Source: Maylandia zebra (Eukaryota > Chordata > Actinopteri > Cichliformes > Cichlidae). Taken from it: a stretch of 64,000 bases of DNA. Shown one piece after another: positions 1 to 11,548 of this stretch. Every line of letters begins with the position of its first letter. Positions within the stretch are counted from its first letter, which is position 1. A model generated the notes under the pieces. It saw only the letters and a program-made list of their open reading frames with translations, was not told the origin of the DNA and made no database searches. Where the stretch lies: positions 746,501-810,500 of the forward strand of contig NC_135182.1 in the NCBI RefSeq assembly GCF_041146795.1, in the 5' to 3' direction. Position numbers and translations under genes: made by a program.

Positions 1-549
1 TGCAGCTGCAGTAATGCGGACGCTGCACCGGTCCGTCGTGGTGAAGAGAGAGCGTAAGGGAGTGTAAAAGCGAAGCTCTCAATTTACCGGTCGATCTACG
101 TCCCTACCCTCACCTATGGCCACGAGCTGTGGGTAGAACGAGATCGCGGATACAAGCGGCAGAAATGAGCTTCCTCCGAAGAGTGGCTGGCCTCTCCCTT
201 AGAGATAGGGTGAGAAGTTCGGCCATCCGGGAGGGGCTCAGAGTAGAGCCGCTGCTGCTCCACATCGAAAGGAGCCAGCTGAGGTGGTTCGGGCATCTGA
301 CAAGGATGCCCCCTGGGCGCCTCCTGGGTGAGGTAGTTCCAGGCATGTCCCACCGGGAGGAGGCCCCGGGGCAGACCCAGGACACGCTGGAGAGATTATA
401 TCTCTCGGCTAGCCTGGGAACGCCTTGGTGTTCCCGCGGATAAGCTGGAGGAGGTGGCTGGGGAGAGGGAGGTCTGGGCCTCTTTGCTTAGGCTGCTGCC
501 CTCGCGACCCAGCCTCGGATAAGCGGATGAAGATGGATGGATGGATGGA
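1..549 (+). mobile_element. Rex3/RTE-type LINE, 3' end
   Basis: The + strand reads as the C-terminal tail of a LINE reverse transcriptase, including a segment with residues RWFGHLTRMPPGRLLGE around 279-330, followed by an Arg/Trp-rich stretch and WASLLRLLP-like residues near 476-500. The frame shifts more than once, so it is dead. It ends in a (GATG)n run at 528-549, the type of short tetranucleotide tail seen on RTE/Rex3 elements. The element is 5' truncated by the window edge. Family assignment rests on this tail and the protein pattern. Another fish LINE family with a similar C-terminus is possible. Confidence 0.6.
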
Positions 550-1171
550 TAAAACCTCTTACCACTGTTATGCTGATGACATTAGAATTTTCTTTCAATT
601 GATTCATGATTTGTCATCTTCATTGGAATGCTTGTTAGATTGCTGTTATTTTGAATGAAAACAAAACTGAGATTGTAGTGTTTGATAGGCATATCCCTCG
701 GGACTAGTTAGCCATTCTATTTGTCCCCCTTGCTAGCTTCTTCTCTGACACTGTAAGCAATCTAGGTGTTTTCCTGGACAGTTCATTTAAGCTTGTTAAA
801 CAAGTGTCCTCAGTAGTCAAATCTGGCTTTTCAATTGCACAATCTCTAAAGCCAAACATTTTATACAGCACAATGACCTTGAAAAACGTATCCATGCTTT
901 TGTGACTTCCAGATTAGAATACTGCAATTCCCTTTACTTTGGCCAATACGTCCATTTCCATAGACTTTAGCTTGCTCAAAATGCTGCAGCTCGTCTCCTA
1001 ACTGGAACTGGAAAATTTGCTTCCATTACTCCAGTTCTTGTTGACTTTGGCTACCCATCAAATATCGTGTTGATTTTAAAATCTTGTTGCTTACTTTTAA
1101 AATTATAAATAACGTTGCGCCTAGCTATCTTGCTAACCTTCTTAGCTTGTATACTCCTCATCGAGCCTTAA

Positions 1172-2317
1172 CCCTCTGGGGTCAACGGACGCGCTGGCGC
1201 GTCAAAATCACAAGACCAATTTAAGACGACACAGCTACAAGATGCAGCGACTCAGAGTCTCCATTTCAACCTGGATCAAAAGTGCGGAATTCAAACTATA
1301 TACCAGTTCTTGAATTGTGTTGATGGGCCACGTAATACCAGAGTTATGATAAAAAAGATACACGCAGTGTTTCATTCTGAAGAAAACAGTTGTGTTTACA
1401 GCGGGAAGAACTGTAAAAACGGCGTTTTCTACGGACAGCGCTAGCAAACACTCTCCACTTATGGTTGAAAAAAGAAAAAGAAAAAACACCCTTTCCCTAT
1501 TGGTGTTAAAGTTTACCTTGTCAGCCAATCAAAAACTGATATGGCAACATGTGGCACTTGGTTGTTTAGGGAGAAGGGGCAGTTTTAGGAGCGACACCTG
1601 CGACGGAAAGCGGGCAAGGGAAAGAAAGACAGAGTGAGTTTTCATATGTGAGACATTAGTGACGTTTAGCGTGTTTAGAGGCTGTAGTTAGTGTGTTGTG
1701 TAGTTATTGTGTGTCAGTTATACTGCTGAATGTCACATTTGCTCCAAAAAAGCCATCAGAGGTAGATTCCAGTGTAAACGCTGTCCCCACATGGAAAACT
1801 GGACTGACACACCTCCTGTTGTCAGACCTGCAGGGTTTAGGACTGTGCTGTTCTCCTCTGTATTATATTGGACACAACCTATTTTTTTGGACTGGCACAA
1901 ATAATTTGTGTGCCTTCTTATTTGATGCAGCACACCTGATTGTTCAGTAAATAGTTTTAAATTGTTATATAAAAAACGCCCGAGGGCTTGGCTGCATTTT
2001 TACGTAAATAGTACCATATAACTTTGTTGTTTGCAAAACTTGTGTATAATTTTTAGAAATGTACAATTTCTATTTGCATTTCAAGTTATGAAAATGATTC
2101 GTTAAACATGTTTTTTGAATTTTTTTGTCTGGATTTAGATCAATTGTGCTAATATAGTATACCAAAATGAAAAAAATAACTCAAATTTCAGATATTTGAG
2201 GTTATGCTGAAAATAATGATACCAAACAAGGCAAGATAAGTGGTTTTTAAAGGTGTAATATAGAGGCAAAATCAAAAAGTAGTGAAAACGGCCAATTATA
2301 CCCTGGACCCCAGAGGG
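1172..2317. mobile_element. piggyBac-type transposon, internally deleted
   Basis: A 1,146-bp element bounded by terminal inverted repeats: CCCTCTGGGGTC at the left end and its complement GACCCCAGAGGG at the right. It is flanked on both sides by TTAA (1168-1171 and 2318-2321), the exact piggyBac target duplication. It splits an L2 reading frame, so both boundaries are independently confirmed. No full transposase is present. A short + frame at 1707-1850 carries paired cysteines (ECHICSKK and CKRCPHM) that resemble the Cys-rich zinc-binding tail of piggyBac transposases. That would make it a deleted derivative mobilised in trans. The superfamily is secure; the Cys-rich assignment is tentative. 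Confidence 0.85.
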
Positions 2318-2718
2318 TTAAGATCCTCTGGTCAATTACTCTTTGTCCAACCTAGGTCCCACCTGAAGACCAAGGGGGATTGTGCTGTTGTCTCAGCTGC
2401 ACTGAACCTCTGGAATAGTCTTCCTGTTACTATTCGTGCCTCGGACTCTATTCAATCTTTCAAAACACGGTTGAAAACATACTTATTTAATTTATTTAAT
2501 ATCCCTCTAGCTAGTGCCCTTATTTCATCTATTTGAACCTTTTTACATTTTAACCTTCTTACTACATTTTGACTTTTTACTGCATTATTGCTGATTTTTC
2601 TAGATATGATTTTTATATTTATGAATTAACTCTATCTGTTACCCGTGGCCTGACATCTATTTTATTTAGCCTATACTCCTGGTTTAATTAGTGCTTCCCA
2701 TCTGTTAGTATTAGTAGC

Positions 2719-3373
2719 TGTCGCGGTTCTGGGTCGGTTCGACTCAGCATTTTGGAGTTGTTATGTTTTGGCTTTGAATAATGGATTATTCCTGTATACT
2801 GGTGGTGGTGGTGATGATTATGATGATGATAGATTATTATTAGAGTTCCATGTTTCTGTTTATGTGTGTTTCAGGATTTTTGTCTCATGTTTAGCATTTA
2901 GGTTCCAAGTGTTATATTCAGTCTGTCTCTCAGTTTCAAGGCTGCGTCTTTGTGTAGTGAGGTCTTGTTTCCTGTTGTCTGCGTCTCTTGTGAATGTGTT
3001 CAATTTTACCTCTTGTCTCGTCTCGTTAATTGCTCCCAGCTGTGTCCACCACCTGTGTGTAATCTCCCTGTGTTTCTCTGTGTGTATTTAAGTCGTGTCT
3101 TCTGTTATTGTAGTTGCTGGTCTGTCTGTGTGTTCACCATGTCTCACCCGTGTGTTCTCCCTGCTGTCCATCGTCATTCTCCTCTACTCGTTCTCATTCT
3201 CGTTCAGGTTCATGCTCTGTGGTTTAGTTGTGTCCAGTATAGTTTAGTTTGTCTTTGTTTGCCATTTTTTCCCTGTGATGTGTATTAAATAAACCACCGT
3301 CACACCTTTACAAGTGCCTGCAATTGGATCCTCCTTTATCATCTCCACACGGCTCACTCCACTCGCCGTGACA
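2719..3373 (+). mobile_element. Solo LTR, family 1 (655 bp)
   Basis: Begins TGTCGCGG and ends CCGTGACA, the TG...CA ends of an LTR with an 8-bp near-perfect inverted terminus. It is flanked by 5-bp near-duplications gtagc (2714-2718) and gtagt (3374-3378). Inside are a TATA-like tatttaag near 3086 and a poly(A) signal aataaa near 3288. Related copies lie at 3763-4451 (opposite strand) and 24500-25757. It has no coding capacity: frames across 2768-3288 are chance reading of T-rich LTR sequence. It sits in the 3' UTR of L2 copy A. Confidence 0.7.
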
Positions 3374-3539
3374 GTAGTAGTGTTTGCTTTTTGTACTTTG
3401 TTAATGTTTTATAACAATGTCTTGTTGGATTATTGTGAAACACTTGGGTATGCCTTTGGTTTTAAATGTGCTATATAAATAAAATTGTATTGTATAAAAG
3501 TAACTTTTATGTTAACAACAAAAAAGCATCTGATGTCCC

Positions 3540-4818
3540 AGGACCAAAAGCTCAGTACCAAAGATTGGACCAGAATTAAATTCAAAATCCTGCTCCTCAC
3601 ATACAAGGTGTTAAATAATCAGGCCCGATCTTATCTTAATGACCTTGTAGTACCATATCACCCTATTAGAGCACTTCGCTCTCGCTCTGCAGGCCTACTT
3701 GTTGTTCCTAGAGTATTTAAAAGTAGAATGGGAGGGAGAGCCTTCAGTTTTCAGGCCCCTCTTGTCACGGACCGCCGGGGCAGACCGTGTGGAGTGAGTG
3801 GAGGACCCAAGAGCAAACAGAGGTGAGGACACAAAACCGGACTTAACAGAAGGCGAGCCTTTATTTAGGGCCGAAAACTTAAGGAACAAGGCAGCAAAGC
3901 AACTGAGGGAAAACCTGAACATAGACTGGGAAAACTATGGCTAAACAAAGTACAAACTAGGACTAGTTAAGGCTGGGGAACTATGACAAGGGGTAGGGGA
4001 GATAACACAGACGACGCGACGCAGACTACATGAAACACAGAGACTAAATACACATGAGGGATGATCAGGGGAAGTGGCCACACATGGGATCACAGCTGAC
4101 ACACATGAACCTAACGACAGGACAGGAGGAGTGAGCTGAATACACAGACAATGAATACAGACTTACAAAGTAAAACAGGAAACATGGAAATTAGACACGA
4201 CAAGAACTAAACATAACCACGCAGACAGGACTCATGACCCAGGGAAACTTAGTACAGGGGAGATGACATAGCTGACAGCATGAACTTGACAGTACAAGAC
4301 ACACAGACATAAACACACGAAGGGCAAGGGAGACTTAATGCAAGGGTAATATATACAAATGGCTGGACTACCTTAAAGAACCTAAACAAACAATAAACAT
4401 CAAAATAGGCTAAACATAACACACTGGGTCACACGACCCAGGACCATGACACCTCTTCTGTGGAACCAGCTTCCAGTTTGGATTCAGGAGACAGACACTA
4501 TCTCTACTTTCAAGATTAGCCTTCAAACTTTCCTTTTTGCTAAAGCATATAGTTAGGGCTGGACCAGGTGACCCTGAATCCTCCCTTAGTTATGCTGCAA
4601 TAGATGTAGGCTGCCGGGGATTCCCATGATGCATTGAGTAGTTCTTCTTTTCTCACTTTGTGTTAACAGACCTCTCTGCACTGAATCACACTTATCATTA
4701 ACCTCTGTCTCTCTTCCACAGCATGTCTTTATCCTGTCTTCCTTCTCTCACCAATATAAAGCACCTTAAGGTGATTGCTGCTGTGAGTTTGCGATATGTA
4801 AATAAAATAAAATTGAAC
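3540..4818 (+). mobile_element. L2-clade LINE copy B, 3' part
   Basis: Reads the C-terminal part of an L2 reverse transcriptase: FKILLLTYKVLNNQARSYL near 3580, RALRSRSAGLLVVPRVFKSR near 3670 and GGRAFSFQAPL up to 3762. After an inserted LTR it resumes with LWNQLPVWIQETDT near 4460 and a stop after FLFAKAYS near 4552. The 3' UTR ends in aaataaaataaaattgaact at about 4818. It is closely similar to the L2 copy at 34570-40800, which lets the insertion site be read to the base. Confidence 0.8.
3763..4451 (-). mobile_element. Solo LTR, family 1, reverse orientation (689 bp)
   Basis: Ends TGTCACGG and CCATGACA, flanked by a perfect 5-bp duplication cctct (3758-3762 and 4452-4456). Removing the element and one duplication restores the L2 sequence exactly as in the uninterrupted copy near 35130. 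The reverse complement begins TGTCATGGTCCTG, the same start as the LTR at 24500. This copy shows best that the family is a 5-bp-duplicating LTR and not a DNA transposon. Confidence 0.8.
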
Positions 4819-5057
4819 TGACTCAAGTGCAGGAACCCAAAGCAGTGACAGCGAAATGTTTTACATTGTTTATTTGTTAAACTCAAAACTTCAAAGTGTG
4901 ACAGGGACAAAGGCAACAAAACACAGAACATGACGTTGCAAGGCCTTTACAGGCTAGGTAGACATGGATTTAAAAGGGGGAATTGGGCCAGAGATGCAGA
5001 CTGGACCGTGGCAGTTAAGCAGTCACACTGAGGAGAGAGGACAGCGGAGTTAGCTAG

Positions 5058-5875
5058 GTAGTGAATAGAATAGAACAGAATAGAATAACTTTTATTGTCA
5101 CTGTTACAAGAACAATGAAAGGCTATTTGGCATTTCTCCATGTGTGTGAAGTACACAATAGCTTAAGTATTTACACAATAACAAACAAATTTACATTTAC
5201 TGAAGAAAGATATGTACAAGTTATACATACACCTGCAAACATACGGATACACCCATACAAACATACACACACATACATACATACATATATGTATATATAC
5301 ACATGTATGTCTGTGTACATACATACACACATATTTCCACATAAACACTTACATATATATACATACACATACATGCCATCTGAGGAGCAGGTGCATTGAG
5401 AGGTGCAGTGTGATCAGTGATATTGCACATTGAGTGGGGGGAGGGGGGGCTGTTGCAACTATACTAAATAAGGTTATAATAAATACAGTTTAAAGAGGTA
5501 GGAATGTTGGTTGCATTGAAGTATAAATAGAAATCCGATTCATAAATAAGGTGTAATGTCCATGAGTGTTGGCAGTGCAGTTATCCTCCAATCAGGGTGG
5601 AGGTAGGGGATGTTTGACAGCCTGTGGGTAAAAACTTCTGTTGAGTCTGTTTGTCTTCAACCTGATGGACCTGTAGCGTTTACCAGAGGGAAGGGGGGGA
5701 AAAGTGAGTGTCCAGGGTGCGAGGGGTCTTTGATGATGATACTGGCTTTCTGCTGAAGTCTGCCAGTATAGATGTCTCTGAGGGGGGTTGGTGAAGTGCA
5801 GATTGCCCGCTCCGCTGCCCTCACCACCCACTGCAGTTTCCTCTCATCCTCCACTGCGCACTTAGGAGCCTGATA
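5058..5875 (-). mobile_element. Rex1-like LINE, 3' end
   Basis: On the - strand the frame near 5850-5600 ends in the typical C-terminus of Rex1/Babar-type reverse transcriptase (residues KRYRSIRLKTNRLNRSF and YPQAV). A long 3' UTR follows, ending in agtgacaataaaagttattctat near 5090-5065. The copy is strongly 5' truncated. Its 3' UTR contains an expanded ACAT-type microsatellite (5222-5375). About 240 bases on its left (4819-5057) are not assigned. Confidence 0.65.
5222..5375. repeat. ACAT/TACA microsatellite
   Basis: Imperfect tetranucleotide run of acat and taca units with TATATA interruptions, inside the 3' UTR of the Rex1 fragment. Long frames on both strands here are reading of the repeat and not genes. 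Confidence 0.85.
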
Positions 5876-6468
5876 GAAAATTCCAGCCGCACACCCTGAC
5901 TAATTATCATGAAGGTCCTCCAAAGTAGCTGTGATCTGACATTCAGTGACACGTGACCATTGGGATCCATGTGGTGTCTAGCACCAGGATATTGATAGCA
6001 GATCTATCCTGTTCTATTTGCTGAAGTGTGGTGCTTTTCTGAGGAATGTTCCAGCTTAAGACCTTGGGCTCTTTTTGTGTTTCTCAAGGTTTTCCTGGAC
6101 AGGTAAGGTTTATGAATCAATTAAAATGCCATTTTTGATCCAGTTTAAAAATAAGCAGTTCCATGTTATGCAATCACGACATCCAAAAATGAATGAGGTC
6201 AGATGGGAAAAATAGGAGGACGGACATTAGTGTGATGCACAGGAGAAAAAAGGGGCTCGGTCACGAAGCTGTTTGTGCTCAAGAGCCTCACTTGTCTTGG
6301 TTTTCTTGTACTTTATATTATTAACATCACATTTTGACTTATTCGCAGAGGGAAAAAATATCAGAGAATGTGTTGCGTCAGAAGGCAAATGTGGGAGGAA
6401 GGGTGGTGATACAAAAAAGGGGCTCAGTCACAAAGCTGTTTGTGCTGAACAGCTGTCTTTCTCTAATA
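5876..6468. other. Upstream region of TAAR A, with a direct repeat
   Basis: No transposon or gene is recognised in 5876-6245. A 28-bp direct repeat lies at 6252-6279 and 6419-6446 (starting ggggctc and ending gtttgtgct), with two mismatches and a 167-bp period. It is preceded in both copies by a run of six A. The second copy ends 22 bases before the receptor ATG. This may be the 5' UTR or promoter of the receptor, but no promoter motif was identified. Confidence 0.4.
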
Positions 6469-7613
6469 ATGGAAGAAACTGAACTCTGCTTTCCACAACT
6501 CCTCAACTCCTCTTGTGTGCGGCAAAAGCGCCCACAAATTGAGGCTGTGTGTATTTACACCCTGCTATCATCTATCTCTCTGCTTACTGCAGTACTGAAC
6601 CTACTTGTCATCATCTCCATCGCTCACTTCAAGTACTGACCTATTTAAATTAGAGACTTTTTTTTAGTGTTAAAAAATCATTTTTGCTTGTGAAGTTTCT
6701 TTTTATATGATGCTTTTGTCTTTTCCTCATAGTTCTAATGTTTTAACTGTTATACTAGCGATGCTATTACCAATGTAATGCTTTATTTTAATCCAGGCAG
6801 CTGCACACCCCAACCAACCTCCTCCTCCTCTCTCTGGCCGTCTCAGATTTCTTCGTGGGCCTCATCATGGCTTTTGAGATTAGCCTCCTAGATGGCTGCT
6901 GGTTTCTTGGTGACCACATGTGTGCTCTGTATAGCAGTTTAGATTACATTGTTACTTCTGCTTCAGTAGGAACTATGGTACTCATATCAGCTGACCGCTA
7001 TGTAGCCATTTGCGACCCTCTGCATTATCCCACCAAAATTACTATAAAAAGAGTCTCAGTCTCTATTTGTACTTGCTGGGCTTGTTCAATTCTGTATAAC
7101 AGTCTTATCATGAAGGATAATTTCAAGCAGCCAGGGAGGTATAATTCTTGTTCTGGTGATTGTGTAGTTGTCATTGATTACTTTGTGGGAATTTTTGACT
7201 TTGTTTTGACCTTTGTCGGCCCTGTGATTGTCATCATAGTTCTGTATCTAAGAGTATTTGTGGTGGCTGTGTCTCAGGCTCGGGCAATGCGCTCTCATAT
7301 CACTGCTCTCAGACTCCAGGGGTCAGAGACGGTGCATGCTAAGAAATCTGAGCTGAAAGCTGCCAGGACTCTCGGTGTACTTGTTATTGCCTTTCTGATA
7401 TGTCTTTTCCCATTTTTCTGTTCCTCAATGGTAGGCCAGAATAGTTTCTTTGATATTAGATCTGTACCTTTTGAGCTCTTGCTGTTCTATTTTAACTCTT
7501 GTCTGAACCCATTAATCTACACTTTTTGCTACCCCTGGTTTCTGAAATCTATCAAGCTCATTGTGACATTTAAGATATTTAGGCATGGCTCCAGTGAGGC
7601 CAGTATACTATAG
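6469..7613 (+). CDS. Trace amine-associated receptor A (TAAR13-like), two exons
   Basis: A class A GPCR of the olfactory trace-amine receptor family. Exon 1 is 6469-6632, with donor gt at 6633. The intron is 164 bp and ends ...atccag. Exon 2 is 6797-7613. The intron falls after base 2 of a Lys codon, and the joined frame gives 326 aa, usual for TAARs. Visible features: TM1 in exon 1; Asp104 (3.32) that binds the amine; DRY at 121-123; Trp149; Cys97/Cys177 likely disulfide; Asp189 (5.42), eight residues before Pro197; KKSELKAARTLG before TM6; the TM7 signature NSCLNPLIY...YPWF. The Asp3.32 plus Asp5.42 pair is the arrangement known from diamine-sensing TAAR13c. It likely acts in olfactory neuron cilia through Gs/Golf. 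The frame is intact and the ATG matches that of the paralogue at 31229. Ligand is inferred; another fish TAAR subtype is possible. Confidence 0.9.
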
Positions 7614-7949
7614 GGAAAAGTGATGTTATCACTGACACGGTGAAAAAAGATAAATTATGATTAATTTACACTAAGTACAATTCCAGAAGTCTGATAAAAT
7701 GGATTTGTTTACATTGTTTCCATTATTAATGTACTAGTCCTCTGGTCCACAATGACAAAATTCTGTGTTTTGTCCATAATTTAAATGATTGTAAATCCAT
7801 CAAAATTAAATTGGAATGCACAAACAATTTCTGAGAATTGTACATGGTACTCTAATTTATCTGCAGCCTACAGATGAGACAAAAAATGTTGGTCTTAGTA
7901 AATAAATACATATATGAATAGTCATTCTTATTCTACCAGTGAAATTCAC
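7614..7949. other. Downstream flank of TAAR A
   Basis: AT-rich noncoding DNA between the receptor stop and the L2 tail. No gene or recognisable repeat was seen apart from the short aagt repeat that belongs to the L2 tail at about 7953. It probably holds the receptor 3' UTR. No clear aataaa was picked as the poly(A) signal. Confidence 0.4.
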
Positions 7950-10900
7950 ACATTTAGTAAGTAAGTAAGTAAAATTTTATTTATATAGCACATTTCTAGA
8001 TAGAAATCACAAAGTGCTTTACAAGATATAATAGATTATAAAAACAAACAAACAAACAAGATACAAACAAAGTTAGCAAAAAGCAGTTTTAAAAAGATGT
8101 GTTTTTAGCTGTTTTTTAAAAGTAATCAATGAATCAGCGGATCGTAAGTCCTGAGGAAGGGAATTCCACAGTCTGGCGGCCACAGTAGCGAAAGCTCTAT
8201 CACCCCTAGTTTTCAGTCTCGTATACTGAGTGACAAGTAGGCCCTGACTACTCGACCTCAGAGACCTACTAGGGGCATAGGGCTGTAAAAGTTCAATAAT
8301 ATATGGTGGTGCTTGTTGTTGAAGAGCCTTAAAAGTTAAAACCAAAATCTTAAAATGGACTCTAGATTCGACAGGAAGCCAATGTAACTGCTTAAGCAAC
8401 GGTGTTATATGTGAAAATTTAGAAGCTTTCGTCAAAAGTCTTGCTGCAGCATTCTGAACGATCTGCAGACGCTCCAAGGAACCTTTGTTTAAACAAGTAA
8501 ACAGGGAATTGCAATAGTCCAGTCGTGATGAGATAAAAGCATGAATAACAATCTCCAGTTCGGTATAGGATATTATAGAGCTCAATTTAGAAATATTTCT
8601 TAAATGATAAAAGCAGGACCGAACAAGAGATTTAACATGACTATCTAGCGTAAGAGCAGGATCAAGGATAATCCCTAAGTTCCTGACAGATGGTTTTACA
8701 AACGCTGAAAGAGGACCAAGAGCATTTATTATACTAGGTATATGTCTATCTGGGGCACATAAGAGGACTTCGGTTTTATTTTCATTTAGTTGGAGGAAGT
8801 TTTCAGCCATCTAGCCTTTAATGGTTTCCAAGCACACATTTAAAAGCCGCAGCTTAGAAGCCTCTTCCAGTTTAAAAGATATATAGAGTTGGATATCGTC
8901 CGCATAACAATGGTAACAAATATCCTCAAAAGGGCTCAAAATGTGCTGGAGAGGGAGTAAATAAACTAGAAACAGTAATGGCCCCAGCACAGAGCCTTGT
9001 GGCACACCAAAAGACAGAGACGCAGAAGATGATCTATACTTAGAAACTGCCACAGAGGAAAATCGGTCAGAGAGATACGAGGAGAACCATTTCAATGCAG
9101 TCCCAGAGACACCGACCCAGTATTTCAGCCTGTTAAGTAAAATATAGTGGTCAACAGTATCAAAGGCCGCCGTAAGATCCAACATTAAGAGAACAGAACA
9201 TTTACCTCCATCGCTTTGTAACAAAATGTCATTAGAAACTCTAAGAAGGGCTGTTTCAGTGGAATGAACTTTACGAAAGCCAGACTGAAATTTGTCGAAA
9301 ATACTATATTTATCTAAAACTGCTGTAAGCTGCTTAGCCACGATCTTCTCTAGAATCTTAGCAATTAACGGAATTTTTGAGATTGGTCTATAATTGCTAG
9401 TGAGAGATGGGTCCAGCATAGGCTTTTTTAACAAGGGATGTATAACAGCAGTTTTAAAATAGGCAGGGACTATGCCCGAGGCCAAGGAGGTATTAATTAT
9501 AGTAAGAATACAGGGACCAGTAGAGTAAAAGACATTTTTGAATAATGATGCAGGTAAGAAATCAAGAGAGCAAGAGGATAATTTTGTTGCACTAACTATT
9601 TTTCCCAGCTCTGGTAGTGAAACAGGTGAAAAACCTTCTAAAACAACAGGCCGAGCTGGAGTGGGAACTGACAGCGCAGACGCTGAAAAAGACAAGTTTT
9701 TCCTTATGTTGCTAATTTTTTCTAAAAAGAAAGCAAGAAAAGTTTCACAATCTTCAACAGAAGAAATAATGGCAGCAGGTGGAGCAGGAGTAATAATATT
9801 AGTAATAGTATCAAATAAAACTTTAGGATTACCTCTGCTCTTTGCAACCAACTGAGAAAAGTAAGCAGCCCTCGCAACTCTAATAGCATTGTTAAAGGAG
9901 GCTAAAAGATCCTTTAAATAAAGGAGATGAACATTTAAGTGAGTTTTCCTACATAACCGCTCAGCTTTACGACAATTACATTTTATAAGACGAATGTTGT
10001 CATTTAACCAGGGTACAGACTTGGAAACAGGCACAGGTCTCATTTTAATCGGACAGATTTCATCTAAGATCGAAAGACAATGATAACTGAATAGATCTAT
10101 AGAAAAATCAACATCGTTTTGTGGGGATAATGTTAAATTAAAAGCATCAGAGAACTTCTGTGCTGAGGAGGAGTTTAAGGTGCGGGAAATAACTGTCCGA
10201 TGAACAGGAGACATAGGCTCATAAAAAGACATATTAAAAAAGACACAATAATGGTCAGAAATAAAAATGTCCTAAGAACAAATATAATCAATATTCAGAC
10301 CCAAAGAAAAAACAAGGTCCAGTGTATGGCCTTTGTTATGTGTAGGACCAGATACATGTTGGATAAAATGAAAAGAGTCCATGATGCTGGTAAAACCCCT
10401 AGCAAAGAGGTCGGACTGATCATCAACATGTATATTAAAATCTCCCACAATTTAGACAACCTCATAGTAGAGGACAGAAAATCACTAAACTCAGCTAAGA
10501 ACGAGCTGTTTGGGCCAGGAGGGCGATAAACCAACGCACAGTAAAAAGGATCCTTCTTTCCGATTTTGATAAGCTGCAGTTCAAAAGACAGAAAGTGTCC
10601 AACTTTCACTGAATGGCAGTTAAAACGGCTCCGAAATGCCACCGCGAGGCCTCCTCCACGACCAGATCCTCGAGGCTGGCAAATGACAGAGAAGCCATTT
10701 GGGCACATTTCAATAGTAGACGAATAATCCGAACCCCGTTGCCAGGTCTCAGTCAAAAACAGGAAGTCCAGATTTTTAGAAACAATAAAATCGTTAAGCA
10801 CAAACGATTTATTCGTCAAAGATCGGGCATTAAAGAGCGCCATAGACAGCGGGGTGAAAACGTTGTTGGAAGAAGCTCAAGTTTCTCGAATTAAAGGGCG

Positions 10901-11548
10901 TAAATTCTCGGGATCAGAGCCTTCACGTTCATATATTCCACTCACCGAGGGGATGAAAGGCCAGTCGGCAGGAGAGTCTGGATGAACCCTTCTGAGACAA
11001 CACAGCCTCGGAGAGCCGGGCCCCCTATATCCAAGTAGGGCCTTGGGAGACAGATTTCTCTCCGTATAGTCATGTGCGTAGGCAACAGAAAACGCCCGAC
11101 ATCGCTTTCCAATCAGCCCCCGCCGCCAGAGGAGCCTAAACTTCACCTGGATGCCCGATCTCTTTCCTCTTCTTCTCCGTAGTCTACGGGGAACGCTGAA
11201 AGCGCTGGCCGAAGATCCAGTCACAGGCAGAGGGTGGAAGGTACCAAAGGAGTGCGGGGGAAAGTGGGGAGAATGGAAAGTCCCACAAAAGGAAGAAGAA
11301 AAAACATCTTTGGCCGTCATTGACGAACGGATGGATAACAGCGTCAGACGATCGTAGACCAAGGCAGCCAGTACATCATTAAAACAGTTAAAAAACAGCA
11401 GAGTAGAAAGAAAAAACACAACAATAGAGCGAGACCAACTACACCCGGCAGCGGCGAAGCCAAACACAGGCACCATCATGCCGGAAAATAGATCCAGATA
11501 ATGAGATTTCCCATTTGAATTGTTGACCTTAATATCAGTTTCCATAAC
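7950..11548 (-). mobile_element. L2-clade LINE copy C, nearly full length
   Basis: Reads on the - strand from about 11548 down to a tail of tatttatatagcac-like DNA and (TTAC)n at 7950. It carries an N-terminal extension, an apurinic endonuclease domain and a reverse transcriptase in order. This is the most complete L2 in the window. Only a few lesions break the frame (see the gene entry), so it is a fairly young insertion. It lies directly downstream of TAAR A in the opposite orientation. Confidence 0.85.
8073..11545 (-). pseudogene. L2 ORF2 (endonuclease + reverse transcriptase), broken
   Basis: The reading starts with METDIKVNNS at 11545. It meets an in-frame TGA at 10877-10879, then continues into the endonuclease (MALFNARSLTNKS at 10843, FLTETWQ, RGGGLAVAFR, VYRPPG). 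Near 10437 the reading shifts frame just at the GDFN motif, and one further stop lies near 10275. The RT part (10232-8811) carries [35 protein letters not shown] and the catalytic YADD. A single TAG at 8811-8813 replaces what is a Trp codon in related copies. The rest (8810-8073) ends LKTHLFKTAFC. With three nonsense codons and one frameshift, this copy cannot retrotranspose by itself. Confidence 0.8.

Larger units (their letters stand above)
557..3495 (+). mobile_element. L2-clade LINE copy A, interrupted twice
   Basis: A 5'-truncated L2 copy. It starts in the RT active-site region (residues YHCYADD near 562) and runs through the RT C-terminal part (SRLEYCNSLYF near 910, QNAAARLLTG near 980). 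After an interruption it continues with LWNSLPVTIRASDS and TRLKTYLFN at 2420-2500. The 3' UTR ends in ctatataaataaaattgtat at 3470-3490. A piggyBac element sits at 1172-2317 and a solo LTR at 2719-3373. The two L2 halves join correctly when the insertions are removed, which shows that both arrived later. Several stops and frameshifts make this copy non-functional. Confidence 0.75.

Noticed and set aside
2768-3288. Two long + frames rich in Val/Cys/Ser
   Set aside because: They lie wholly in the solo LTR and reflect T/G-rich low-complexity DNA. They are not conserved in the other two LTR copies.
5061-5433. Overlapping frames on both strands rich in Tyr/His/Thr
   Set aside because: They read through the ACAT microsatellite; no real protein is expected.
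9538-10894. + strand frames opposite L2 copy C
   Set aside because: They are antisense to the L2 endonuclease/RT, which carries the recognisable motifs.
11151-11357. Small + frame at the L2 5' end
   Set aside because: Antisense shadow of the L2 N-terminal region; no domain seen.
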